Shown here in pieces: positions 10,799 to 21,990 of a DNA stretch of 64,000 nucleotides. The first letter of the stretch is position 1, and the number at the start of each line of letters is the position of its first letter. A program made the translations under genes and the position numbers. The notes beneath the pieces are model-generated. The model worked only from the letters and a program-made list of their open reading frames with translations. It searched no databases and had not been told where the DNA came from. The stretch spans positions 124,219,001 through 124,283,000 of the forward strand of contig JAZBRS010000029.1 of the NCBI GenBank assembly GCA_037176725.1, in the 5' to 3' direction. This DNA comes from Posidonia oceanica (Eukaryota > Streptophyta > Magnoliopsida > Alismatales > Posidoniaceae).

Positions 10799-12622
10799 CT
10801 ACTCGACCTGATCCATATCCTCAAGAGTTACAGTGCCGCCTGAAAAGACATGTTTGACCACAAAGGGGCCACGCCAGTTAGGTCGGAATTTCCCTCGACC
10901 ATCAAGCAAGTGAATGGTGCGCAGAACAAGGTCCCCTGTCTGGAATCCTCTTGGCTGAACTTTCCTCAAGTAAGACCTGGCCATTCTCTTTTGGTAGCAG
11001 TGAGCATTATGCATAGCTTGCAGCCTGTGCTCATCAATCAGATTCAGTTGGACGCAGCGGTCTTCGACCCATTCTGCTTCATCCAACTCAGCTTCGCGTA
11101 GGATCCGCAGTGAGGGGATCTCTACCTCAATGGGCAGCACCGCCTCCATGCCATACACCAGAGAGTATGGGGTGGCGCCTGTTGAAGTGCGGACAGATGT
11201 CCTATATGCCCAGAGTGCGTAAGGAAGCTTGTTGTGCCAGTCCTTATGAGTTTCCGCCATCTTCTTTAGGATTTTGACCAAATTTTTGTTGGCGGACTCC
11301 ACCGCACCGTTCATCTGTGGCCGGTAAGGCGAGGATCTGTGATGTTTGATACTGAAGCTTTGCAGATAGTCTTCGATCCTCTTAGCAATGAAATTTGTGC
11401 CATTGTCAAATATAATTGCATGTGGGACCCCATACCGGGCTATGATATTGTTTCTGATTAACTTTTCTGTAGCTACGGCAGTCACTGTTTTGTAGGAGGT
11501 CGCTTCCACCCACTTAGTGAAGTAATCAATCGCTACCAGAATGTAACGATGACCATTAGAAGCTGGAGGGTGGATCGCGCCAATGACATCAATCCCCCAG
11601 GTGGAGAAGGGCCATGGCGACGACATGCTGTGCAGTTCTTGAGGGGGCGCCCGAATAAAGTTGCCATGCACCTGGTAGTTATGGCATCTGCACACAAATC
11701 GGCAGCAGTCTGCTTCCATAGTTAGCCAGTAGTATCCTTGCAGCATTATTTTCTTGGCCAGGAGGACGCCATTCATGTGCGGGCCGCAGGTCCCCACATG
11801 CACTTGAAGCATTAGCGCATCAGCCTCTGATTTGTTCAGGCAACGCAGGAGCATTTGATTGTATGATCTCTTGTACAACTGTCCTGCCCCTAATACATAC
11901 TTTGACGCCAGACGTGTCAGAGTTCTCTTGTCCACTGCTGAGGTACCGGGCGGAAAGCTGCCAGACTCCAGGAAAGCTTTTATGTCTTTGTACCAGGGCT
12001 GCTCCTCTGTTGTTGAATCTGCCTCTTCAATGCTCATACAGTGTGCAGGCTGCTCAATGCGAGTAATAGATACATCCACTGTGCTATCTTCAGGTATGCT
12101 GAGCCAGGACGCCAGGGTTGCTAACACATCTGCATATGCGTTCCTTGCTCGGTTCATGTATGTGAAGTGGATGCTTGCAAATTTTTCTATCAGCTTCAGC
12201 AGGTGTTCATGATATGGCAATAGCTTCGGATCTTTCGTTTTCCACTCGCCATTGACTTGAGAGATCACCAGCATAGCATCGCCATGCTCCAGCATCTTCT
12301 GCACCTCATGCTCGAGGGCGACGTTCAGTCCTAGGATGCATGCCTCGTACTCTGCTTCGTTGTTGGTGCATTTGAAAGTCAACTTCCTGGAGAAGGGAAT
12401 CATCTGTCCCTGAGGCGTTGTCAGCACTGCACCTACGCCTCGGCCTTTCTTGTTCACAGCACCATCGAAGTATAATTGCCATTGCTCCTGATCTTCAGGA
12501 TCTTTGTCTTCAGAGTCCTCCATTGCAAACAGAATGTCTTCATCTGGAAACTGCGTCTGGAGTGGCTGATATTCAAGCAATGGGAGATCAGCAAGATGGT
12601 CTGCCATAGCTTGGCCCTTCAT
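10799..12622 (-). pseudogene. pol: pol C-terminal part of T1: archaeal-type RNase H and integrase (607 residues open)
   Basis: This is the longest open stretch of T1. Residues 48-175 form the second, archaeal-type RNase H that marks Tat elements, with D53 (YFDGA), E91 (NNEAEYEA), D115 (HGDAMLV) and D165 (NAYADVLA). Integrase follows: a zinc-binding region with H275, H282 and C313, in which the last cysteine is Tyr316 (T2 has Cys); catalytic D345 (WGID), D406 (FDNGTNF) and E442 (NGAVESANK), the D,D-35-E spacing; and a C-terminal region with WRGPF at 583-587. Integrase would insert the cDNA and RNase H would remove the RNA strand. The open frame starts just after a TAG at 12629, so it is a surviving piece of a longer polyprotein. 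Catalytic residues are intact; the zinc-site loss predicts weakened integrase. Confidence 0.9.
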
Positions 12623-12631
12623 AGACTTCTA

Positions 12632-13917
12632 CGTGACAAAGGTGATGTCGTATTGAGACAGTAGCACCTGCCACTTAACACATCTACCTACCATGGTCGG
12701 TTTCTGAAAGAGGAACTTGATAGGATCATGCCGGCATAAGAGCTGAACTGGGTATGCCATCATGTAGTGCCTTAACTTCTATGCAGCCCAGACAAGGGAC
12801 AGGCAGGTCTTCTCTATTGTACTGTACCTGGCTTCGCATTCATTGAACTTCTTGCTCAGGTAGTAAATGGCGCGCTCCTTTCTACCAGATTCGTCATGTT
12901 GGCCCAAGACGGCGCCCATGGAATGTTGCGTGGTAGAAAGCTAGAGAAGTAAGGGTCTCCCTGGAGTGGGGGGAACCAAGACAAGAGGCTTAATCAGCAG
13001 CTGCTTGATCTTGGCAAATGCAGCCTGACACTCCTCGCTCCAATGAATCTGCGCATTCTTCTTCAGGAGCTTGAATATGGGTTCACAGATGGGCGTAAGC
13101 TGTGCAATGAAGCAACTGATGTATTGTAAACGCCCAAGCAGACATCTGACCTCCTTTTCAGTCCGAGGGGGTGGCATATCCACGATGGCTTTGGCCTTCA
13201 TCGGGTCCACTTCAATCCCCCTTTGGCTAACAATGTAGCCCAGCAGTTTGCCAGATGATACCCCGAATACACACTTGTTGGGGTTCAGGCGCAGCTTGTA
13301 TTTTCGTAGACGAGTAAAGAGCTTCTTCAGACAGGCAAGATGATCTTCAGGCTCTTTAGTTTTAGCAATCATGTCATCTACATAGACCTCCACTTCTTGG
13401 TGCATGAGGTTGTGAAATAGTGCAGTCATGGCCCTCTGATAGGTTGCGCCAGCATTCTTCAGCCCGAACGGCATGACTTGGTAGCAGAAGACTCCCCAAG
13501 GGGTGATGAATGAAGTCTTTTCCTTATCTTCTTCTGCCATTTTGATTTGATTATATCTAGAAAAGCCGTCCATGAAGGAGAGCATCTTGTGGCTCGCTGT
13601 ATTGTTGACTAGGACGTCAATGTGAGGCAATGGGAAGTCGTCCTTGGGACTCGCCTTGTTTAGGTCCCTATAGTCGATGCAGATCCGGACGCGGCCATCT
13701 TTCTTAGGCACAGGTACAATGTTTGCCAGCCATTCAGGGTAAAGGACGACCTTGAGGAAATTAACTCTATGCTGTTTCATGATCTCTTCTTTGATCATAA
13801 GCAGCCACTGCGGTCGCCATCTTCTCAGCTTCTGCTTTACTGGCTTGGCATCTGGATCCAGGGATAGATTGTGCACCACTATCTCTATGTCAAGGCCAAC
13901 CATATCTTCGTAACTCT
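12632..13917 (-). pseudogene. pol: pol middle part of T1: reverse transcriptase and degenerate first RNase H
   Basis: The open part is 13903-12941. RT motifs in order are PVPKKDGRVRICIDYRDLN, the first catalytic Asp in FMDGFS (residue 112), MPFGLKNAGATYQ, and YVDD at 13384-13373 (residues 174-177), then LLGYIVS and the connection domain. After a TAG at 12941 the same frame continues through the original Ty3-type RNase H (STTQHSMGAVLGQ, YYLSKKFNECEA), with further TAGs at 12779 and 12629. The usual first catalytic Asp of this RNase H is not present, as expected for Tat elements where it has become a tether. Same frame as the RNase H/integrase part. Confidence 0.9.
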
Positions 13918-15177
13918 AGGCGAAGACATCCGCATATTCCTTTAGGAATGCAATGAATTCTGCTCGAGCCTGGGGGGACAGCTGGGCATTGATGCGGACT
14001 TCTCTGACTTCCTCAGCTGTGCCGATGTTAATAACCTCTGTTTCTTCTTCAACATGGAGGTTGGGGCCTTATGAGTCGTCGTCGTAGGACCGGAACTCGG
14101 GCAATGGTTCGTCAGTCTCGTCCTCACCCGTATCATCCTCCTCCCTATAAGCAATAAGTTCTGAGAGGATCTCTTTCTCAAAAGAAGGATTTGTGATGTC
14201 GAACGAGTGTATGTGTTCCGCTGCTTGGCCCTGGTGACGCTTCAGGATGGTCACGCTTACTCGAGTATTCTTGTAGCCTCGGTGTGCGACCTCCGTCCTG
14301 GAAACTTCTTCTGTCTGCTCTGGCCTGACTGATTCTGCTGAGTGCTCTACTGATGCTACTGAGGGCCTTGCTGATTCTATCACTGATGCTGCTGATGGCC
14401 ATGCTATAGAGACTGCTGATGATTCTGTTATTGATTCTGCTTTCTGCTCTGCTACTGCTGCTGCTTGGACTGCTAGTGCTTCCTCCTCTGAGTCTTCTGG
14501 TGTGCTCGTGGAGGGTATGCCGGACTGGTGGCTGATCTGGGCACTACCGCTTGCCACACTGCCTAAGTGAGGCATATGCTGCACAAACCACCTAGACCCG
14601 CCTTCTGGTTGCTGAGTGATGAGCTCATCTGGTCTAGGGAGTCCGGTATTGCTGAGTCTTCTTCTAGGACCATGATAGAGGCATGGTCTTCTCGCAGGGG
14701 AGGGTCCGTAGCCACGGCTTTCCCTTTCCTTTCTACAGCTTGGTGCTCTGCCAGGTCTTCTACTATCGACTTGAGATGTTCTTTATAAAGTAACTCTAAG
14801 TCGGACATTCATGAATCCACCTGGGCTTCTATCGCCACTCCTTCCTCCTCATCCGAGGGTGAGTCGACGTAGTAGGCGCCGGGGGCCTGCGGCTCTGGCC
14901 CGATTGCAAGATGGATCGCTGCCCTTGGTATTTGCATGGTCTGGCTCACGGGCGCGCCTGATAGCGGTAGCTTCGGCATCAGAGATCCAAACAGACTGGT
15001 CAGCGGGGCCACATACGGGTACGTTGCCAGGGTCACTGTTGCAATTAGAGGACAGGCAGAGGTGCTCTTCTGAGGTCTCAAGGGCCGGGAGACTATGGTG
15101 CTCAATTGGTCCTCTACATCTGGTTGTGACTGTGAGAGTGCGGCCTCTGACGCCATGGGGGCCTGCCATGAGAGTTG
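13918..15177 (-). pseudogene. pol: T1 Ser/Ala/Glu-rich linker between protease and RT
   Basis: This is a low-complexity spacer rich in Ser, Ala, Val and Glu, with SISDRISKALS-like short repeats and the phrase HRGYKNTRVSVTILKRH. It links the protease frame to the RT frame. Stops lie at 14809 (TGA where T2 has TGG), 14069 and 13918, and a frameshift lies near 14600. T2 has a clear counterpart at 45690-47174, so the linker is a genuine polyprotein part. It has no recognised fold. With it, the ancestral gag-pol frame would be about 2900 codons. Confidence 0.7.
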
Positions 15178-16872
15178 CTATTTTGCGGCAGGAGGATGTG
15201 AAGCGGACTGCGCTGGCTGCATTCTCGATGATGCGGCTGCTAAAGTGGGCCGAGTCGCGCTGTTGACTGAATTGACTGACTGTCCCTCTAGAGAGAGTGA
15301 CAGCAGTACTGATGCGACTGCGACCACAGGTAGTCTGCCTGATTGTGCCAGAAGGAGTGTCTCTGACTTCTGAGCTGCTACTGCTGCCTGTGCTTGTAAT
15401 GCAGATGTGGCTGCAGAAATGTAAGAGCTTGTCAGTTCTGCCACAGAGTTTGCTGAATTGTCTGCTATATCTGCTGAGGGAAGAGCCAAACAAACTGACC
15501 GTTGCGCCTCCGTGCTGATCAGAGCATTGCTGCCAGTTGGGACTGCCTCTACTGTGCCAGACTGCTCCTCATCCGAGTAGTAGTCCTCAATGCAGATCCA
15601 ATCTTCTGTTGGCACCGTGACTTGATCATCTGTAGATCCCAGAACTCCTGCACTGGTGAAGTTAGTGAGGTCTCTGGGGATGGCTGGTTCCTGATCCTTC
15701 ATTTGGAAGTAGTGATCTTCGTTGGGCTTGGACTCATAACTGAGGCCTTCAGATTTCCTCCGCTCCACCGCCACGATCGGCTCTGTGATCCCCTGGCCGT
15801 GACGCCCGAGCGGTGTACCCTTTATGTAACCCCACCTGTGACATACATTCTCGACCATTCGAAAGGGGTTGTTGTGAATGGCCAAGGAGTTGGCGCGTTC
15901 AAGATCAGGAATGACGTTAATCGGCTCGCACTGATTAACGCGATATAAAGCTTCAGAAGTCTTGGGGTCAAACGGGATAGTTTGTGAAGAGACGGGAGAG
16001 ACTGCCTCGATCCACTCCTTCTCAAAGTTCTCCGCCATGACGACAATGACATCGTCGCCGTGGCGGTACTTTATCATTCGATGGAGGGTCAAGGGAAGGA
16101 CCTGATGCTTGTGGAGGCAAGGGCGCTCAAGCAGGAAATTGAAGTTTGGCTTCAAGTCGATGACATAGAATTCTACATCGAAAACGACCGGGCCAATGGC
16201 TAGAGGAATAATCAGGATACCCAGAGCGTCATGGTGGGTGTTGTCAAAAGCTGTCATTCCTTTCACGGCTGGTGTGATGTCCTCGGCTTTGAATCCGAGC
16301 TTAGTTGCAGTACACAATGGGCAGACGTTAAGGCCTAACCCGTTATCAACCAGCATTACGGGAATGCGAAAGTTTTTGAACTGAACCGTAACGAACAGGG
16401 GTTGATTGTGATTAATCCCCGCCGGAGGCAGCTCATCGCTTGTAAAAGAGATGACCTGGGGCTCCGCAATCATCCCTGCCATGCTTTCCAAGGCCGAAGG
16501 CTCAATAGATTGGGACACACGGGCGGCTTGGAACACACGAAGAAAAGCTTCATGGTGTTCGGCAAAGGTGTGGATTAGGTCCCAAATGGAAATGTTGGCT
16601 TTCACCTTCTTAAGTTGGGAGGTTATGTCAGCTTTGGGTTGGTTTTTCTTGGCAGCAGGAGGGGTAGTTTTGGCAAGGTCTAAAGGGGTAGTGGCAAGAG
16701 ATTGGGCTGCTACAGGTTGGGCAGGGACTTGGCTTGCTACAGGTTGGTTAGAGGCTGGATCTGCTATGGGTTGGTTAGAGGGTGGGGGCATAGCAGGTTC
16801 AGGGTAATTTGGCCTAACTGTCGGTGCTGGGGGTCTGTAGACCCTCCCCGATCGCGTTACTTCTGCACACAT
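15178..16872 (-). pseudogene. pro: T1 aspartic protease with G-patch-like motif (564 residues open)
   Basis: The frame continues from gag after a TAA at 16873. Residues 1-15 hold EVTRSGRVYRPP. The protease core runs about 155-260: active site VDNG at 175-178 (the DNG form is usual in Tat elements; most retropepsins have DTG or DSG), and the distal motif FNFLLERPCLH, where Glu replaces the Gly of T2. Residues 339-367 read WGYIKGTPLGRHGQG followed by ITEPI, which looks like a G-patch, an RNA-binding glycine-rich motif that also follows protease in betaretroviruses. A Ser/Ala-rich tail ends at a TAG at 15178. The protease would cut the gag-pol polyprotein. Same frame as gag. Confidence 0.85.
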
Positions 16873-19566
16873 TTATGTGGCGTAGCTGTAAGGGACGCGA
16901 TGGGTGTCCAGGGTTAAATCAATAACCACCAGAGCACGTGCTGTGGGCACAAGAGGGGTTACAGGGGGACCTACTGGGTACTGAGGTCTATCTAAATGGT
17001 AAGGTTGTTGGGGTGGGAAGGCAGGGGCTGGCTGAGGTCTGCCTAGAAGATGTATAGGGGATTCTAGCTGAGGCCGCCCTAAGAGGTGGACAGGGGATCT
17101 AGGCTGGGCCCTAGCTAGGAGATGTACAGGGGGTTGAGCCTGAGGAAGCACAGCAGGGGGCGCGAAGGAGCGCTCCGGCCTGGCACGCGGTCGGATCATG
17201 TGAACTCCCGACTCGGAGCCGGCAACTGCCGCGAGATAGAGATTGATAGGGAAAGGCTCAGAGATATCAGAAATAAGATCAGAAGGGTCTACGACAAAGG
17301 TAGTAGGCCTAGAAGGGAAGACAGAGTGAATGCCTGAGGTTCCTACCTCTCCCGGATAAGTGTGCTCCGGTAGGGGCTGGTGGATGATACCAGAATGAGG
17401 GGGAACAGCTGAATGTGCAGATGCATGTGTGTGTGCTTGAGTGGATGCCTCGTGCGTGTCAATCACAATCGTTCCCGATTTGATTAGGTCCTAAATAGCA
17501 TTCCTCAGGGAGTAGCAATTGTCCGTCGAGTGCCCGACGCTTCGATGGAAATTGCAGAAGAGGTTCGCCATAAACCAATGCAGCAAAGGATTTGGGGGTG
17601 GGCGAACCTCCGGGAACTTCAGGAGCGATGCAACCTTTGGCAAGATGACCGTGAGCGGTTCCACCAGTGGGGCGAACTTCCGCTTCTCAGTGGGTGGCCT
17701 TCTTTGCCTCTGGTATGAGCCTTGCTTAACCGGTGCGGCGGGGTAGACCAGTCTAGTGGTGGTTGTGATCTGTGGTGTGGGTGGATTCCTAGGTGCAGGA
17801 GCATACACCATCTGAGCTGGGGCAGGCCGGGACGGCAAGTGAACAGGCACAGCAGGAGTGTCGACGAATGCAACAGCGGTTTTTGACAAGTCTTTCTTCT
17901 TTGGACGGTTGTTGCTGCTACCACTGTTGTTGTTGGAGGTGCTGCTGTTGGCACTGTTACTGCTAATTACGGCCAGCTTAGCGAACGCAGAGAGGGCCGG
18001 GAAGTTGCTACTCCGCAAAGAACTCTCCACGTGCGCTCCAGCTCGGATAAGTGCTGCAAAAGTAGTGACTGGTGGGATGCTAAGCAGAGCCCCAAGAGAT
18101 GGCTACGCCCCTTTGATAACGATCTCAATAGACTCCTCGTCAGAGGGTCTATCTCGAACCTGTGAAGCAAGGGCGCGCCAGCGGCCGACGTACTCCCCGA
18201 ATGGCTCGTTGGGATTTTGCTTAATTGTGATCAAGTCTGCCCGCTTTGGGACTACATCGAGGTTGAAGGAGTACTATTCCAGGAATGCCTTACTGAGGTC
18301 GTTCCAAGTCTTGATGGCTGACATATCAAGCGATGTGAACCACTTGAGTGCCGACCCGGTCAAGCTTTTCTGGAACAGGCAGATCAGCAACCTCTCGTCA
18401 GCCTGAAGCTGAGCGAGATCACCGCAATACACCTTCAGGTGTGCTACGGGGCAGCCCCTACCATTGTACTTGTCGAAGTCCGGGATTTTGAACTTCGGAG
18501 GGAGTACCGCCTCTGGAAAGCAGCAGAGGTCCCGAAATTGGTAGGTCTGGTGCTCAATACCCTGCACTAGTCGTAGTGCCTTCTCCAAGACGTCCATCCG
18601 GTTGTTGATGGGGTCTGGATTTGCTGCCATAGGAGAGGGATTGGCAGGGGTAGTGAGCACATACGCCGAATGGGTCGCACCTAAGTGCTCCTCCGGATCA
18701 ACCATAGCGTCGTCTGGTGGAGCAACGGGATGGTCGGCGTATCCGTGCTGGGGAACTGTGTATGCAGGGATGAATGCAAGGTTCTGGGCCTAATGCAAGG
18801 GAGGAGGGTAGATGACATGCTATGCTGTGGGAGGGGTAGGATGCTGGAGCACCAGTTGCTATACAGGTGGGGTGCCAGACAGCGAGTCAGTGTGGTACTG
18901 GGCTCCAGCCAGTCCAAAGGACTGACCACCAGGGGGAAGAGGAGCATGCTGTGCCAAGTGTTGTGTAGAAGGAGGCGGTAAACGGGCCCCCATTGTCGGA
19001 ACCGTGAGCAGTTGAAACGATGGTCGAGGCGGAGGTGTAGAGGTAGATGCATGAAATGCAGGAACTGGCCTCAAAGGAACCTCAGGAACGACAGGAGCAC
19101 AGGAGGGACGAACCAATAGAGTCATTCCCTGTAGTCTCTGGGCAAGCTCCATCAGGTACTGGTACTGAGCCTCAGGTGTTCCATCAGCAGGAACGCTGAA
19201 GTGCAGTGCCGGCGAGGATTGCGAGGCAAATGGCACGGACACAAACTGTCCGGGAGGAGTAGGTGCTATAGCAAAAGTCACAGCAGCGATAGGAGGGATG
19301 TCAAAGGCGATGTATCCCTGGGAAGGAGGGGGCAATGGCGTCTCCGAAACGTGAGTAACGGTCATCAAGATAGACTCGGCGACCGGATCCGGAGGAAGAG
19401 ATGCTTGCCAGTGTCCCGGGACATATTGAGATCCTAGAGGCGTCAGGGGAGGAAACCCTGGCATCGGAGGGGGAACAAAAGGGGCAGAAGGAGCAATCGG
19501 AGGGGTCGGGGCGGAAACACCCTTCGTGACAGGAGTAAAGAGAGGCTCATTGACGTACTGGGCCAT
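16873..19566 (-). pseudogene. gag: T1 gag, nucleocapsid-type coat protein, several stops
   Basis: I start at ATG 19566 because T2 begins at the same word (MAQ.NEPL). An N-terminal Pro-rich stretch is followed by the gag core: MDVLEKALRLVQG, PPKFKIPDFDKYNG, then LTGSALKWFTSLD and TWNDLSKAFLEQY (about 18600-18260), the Retrotrans_gag pattern. A single zinc knuckle lies near 17560 with spacing C-x2-H-x4-H-x4-C (CNFHRSVGHSTDNC), the CCHC variant seen in Tat elements. A Pro-rich tail with three PVHLLGRPQ-type repeats leads into protease. Stops in the one frame lie at 18859, near 18822, 18790, 18274, near 18064, 17491 and 16873; most are TAG where T2 or the context suggests CAG, CAA or TGG. Confidence 0.87.
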
Positions 19567-20873
19567 TGCTGAGCTAGAGCACGTGAGAATAGGGCTGCGA
19601 CGGGTATGCAAATGACGATTCCTAATAGGAGCTATCGTCGCAAAGGCGGATAGCTCAGAAGGGGAATGGTCGCGAGCAAGGTCGCAACAGGGGTGTCAGA
19701 AAGGATCAGTACTCAAGCTCCAGCAAGGGAAACTCGCTTACCGATCATCGCTGACACAGACAGAGACAAACAAGGATTAGAAACTGAAAGACAGATGCAA
19801 ATGAGTTAAGTTAGATGGCATGAATGATATGTATGCCTTCTAGTATGCCCCCTCACCTATCTAGTGTGTCCTAGTAGGTGGTCTACTTCGGGTATCCCCA
19901 GGTGTATGGGTCACCGACTTAGGTTAGAAAAAGTAGGCTCCCTGTCGAACTCCTAGCCAGAGCTGAGGAAATAACAGGGTAGTGCGTTGGTGGCCCTGAC
20001 CCTGCCAAAGCATGGGCTGTAGACTCCACTACACCGACACGGCCCCTGGACAAAGGGGGGATAGACCGACTGACTTGGCCCATGCCAAAAGCGGTGGAAC
20101 AAGAGGTCAGGACCATCCTTCACAAACTTGTAGGTGGACTCAGATGAGAAGAATGCATGCCCTATACGATGCTTATGCAAATGCTTAAAGTTTTTTATCT
20201 TGCGCATTTTATTAACCCAAGGGGGTGCAGGATTGTTTGAAGTCTCTAGTTGCTCCTAGAAGTTCTTTTTACTTGTCATTTTTAGTTAACCATTGGGAGA
20301 GCAAATAGTTTCAACTATCCTAGGCATGGCATGTGCGAAGGGGAAGAAAATCAGTCAAGTATGGCAAGCAAACAGCATACAACACAGCAAAAGGCAGGTG
20401 CATGGCATGTGTGAGTGTTCGTGAGCATGATAGTGAAGAGAAAGCATTCATCATGTCAAAAGGCATATATACAGGGCATGTGCGTGCGTAGTGACATAGC
20501 AAATGTGTAAAAGAAAGCATTCATCACTCAAAAAGCATGCATTGTTGCCAAACAAGTATGTAGACATGCATTGTGCAAGAAATAAAACAATAATAAGTAA
20601 GGAAGATAAAAAGAGTAAAGACAGGTAAGCTGTAAAGCAAATAAGAGCAGAAGCAAGGAAATAAGCAAGTAAACAAGCAACAGAGGCAAAGCAGAGCAAG
20701 ACAGAGCACAAACCAAGGCAAAGGAGGTGCAAAACCTGAGCAGAGTAGCCACGAGGCGACTCGCTAGGAGTTTGCACAGAAGAGCGACCAAAACAGGCAA
20801 ACAGGCAAACGAAGGCAAGCAGAACTGCAAAAGTGGCGAGCGAAAAGCCAAAAACGAAAGCCGGAGTCTAGCT
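19567..20873 (-). other. T1 5' leader between primer site and gag
   Basis: This is 1.3 kb of untranslated leader. It matches the T2 leader (40892-42092) in several blocks, for example the minus-strand words GGGTGACCCATACACC near 19900 and GCATGCATTCTTCTCATCTG near 20150. ORFs of 60-130 residues on the minus strand are Leu/Cys/Ser-rich and not conserved in T2. Packaging and dimerisation signals would be expected here, but I cannot point to one. Confidence 0.65.
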
Positions 20874-20891
20874 TCCCCAACGGAGTGGCCA
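20874..20891 (-). promoter_or_regulatory. Primer binding site of T1 (tRNA-Arg type)
   Basis: On the minus strand TGGCCACTCCGTTGGGGA begins one base after the LTR end CTACA. Ogre elements are reported to use tRNA-Arg; the 3' end of plant tRNA-Arg(ACG) as I remember it pairs with TGGCGACTCCGCTGGGGA, a 16 of 18 match. T2 has TGGCGACTCCGTTAGGGA at the same place. Confidence 0.85.
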
Positions 20892-21058
20892 CTGTAGTAA
20901 TCCCGGTGTTCAGATCGTCCATACACACTGCCCGAAGCTCGCGTGCACCGATCAAAATCAGGCTCACTATAAGCGGCTATGTTCGAGGAGAGGGCTCAAC
21001 TCGAAAACACTTAAAACAGAGGAGGAAAGATAAGAAAAGAAGAAGATAAGACAATTCA

Positions 21059-21069
21059 GAGTCGCCACC
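21059..21069 (-). other. Primer-site-like word inside T1 5' LTR
   Basis: Minus strand GGTGGCGACTC, matching the first nine bases of the tRNA-Arg complement, lies about 166 bp before the LTR end. Copies at the matching distance occur in every other LTR that reaches this point. Confidence 0.75.
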
Positions 21070-21237
21070 GTGTCTATTATCGGAAGACAAGGAAAATCGG
21101 GGGAAATGCGTGAGTTAACACACAAAACCAAGCAAAGGATGCAACGCAAAGCAATGCAAGGGAAAACAAATGCAGATGATATGACTCATGCCTAGGATAA
21201 GGGCAATATGGTCATTGCAGGCCAAAAGACTGGGCAA

Positions 21238-21303
21238 GGACTCTTGTTATGTGCGAGGAAGGTGTTAGACACCCCCAACACGCCTGAGAATCGGTCTTTC
21301 TAG
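21238..21303 (-). other. Conserved LTR core box (GGTGCCTAACACC type)
   Basis: Read on the minus strand: GAAAGACCGATTCTCAG, then GTGTTGGGGGTGTCTAACACC, then a CGCACATAAC word and GAGTCC. The same box occurs at 34013-34079 (solo LTR), 40504-40567, 57777-57840, 59201-59262 and, more diverged, 60840-60900. It holds the dyad GGTG-N5-CACC. It is the best conserved LTR segment between families otherwise unalike. Confidence 0.75.
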
Positions 21304-21591
21304 TCTTACGCTCGCATACACAGGAGAATGCAGGTTTGAATGCCTAAATGCCAATGAATGCTCAAAGGTGTGCTCTAAGTGGTGGGATGCAATGCAGGAA
21401 AATAAACGTGCAGTCTAAGTACTCAGCAACGCAGTCTGTGTTCCGAGCCGGTCAAGACCTGGCTCGTGAGAACTCCAGGTAGTAAGCATCACTGCCTTAT
21501 ATGGAAATGCAGACGGAAAAGCAAAACGGAGGTAAAACCAAGCAGTGCAGGCGACATGCAGGAGAAAATAGTATAAAACACGCAAAACAAT

Positions 21592-21990
21592 GTGAGAAAT
21601 AGAAGCAGCATGCGCAACGGTGCAAAAAAAAAGCCAGCACGCAAAACAGTGCGGAAAATGGAAGCGGCACGCGAAACGGCGCAGAAAACAAAGGCGGGCA
21701 CGCAAAACGGTGCAGGAAACAAAAGCGGACATGCAAAACGGTGCCAAAGACAGAACGAGCATGCAAAACGGTGCCAAAAGGAAAGCAGGCACGCAAAATG
21801 GTGCCAAAAGCAAAGTGGGCACGCAAAACGGTGCCAAAAGCGAAGCAGGCATGCAAAACGGTGCCAAAGACAGAGCGAGCATGCAAAACAGTGCCAAAAG
21901 CGAAGCGGGTACGCAAAACGGTGCCAAAAGCGAAGCGGGTACGCAAAACGGTGCCAAAAGCAAAGTGGGCACGCAAAACGGTGCCAAAGT
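21592..21990 (-). repeat. 30-bp tandem array in T1 5' LTR
   Basis: The monomer ACGCAAAACGGTGCC-AAAAGCGAAGCGGGC, about 30 bp, repeats about 13 times. The left LTR enters the window inside the same array (1-95), which looks shorter or differently phased there. A 193-residue plus-strand ORF rich in Lys, Arg and Gln is an artefact of a 30-bp unit being a multiple of three. Confidence 0.9.
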
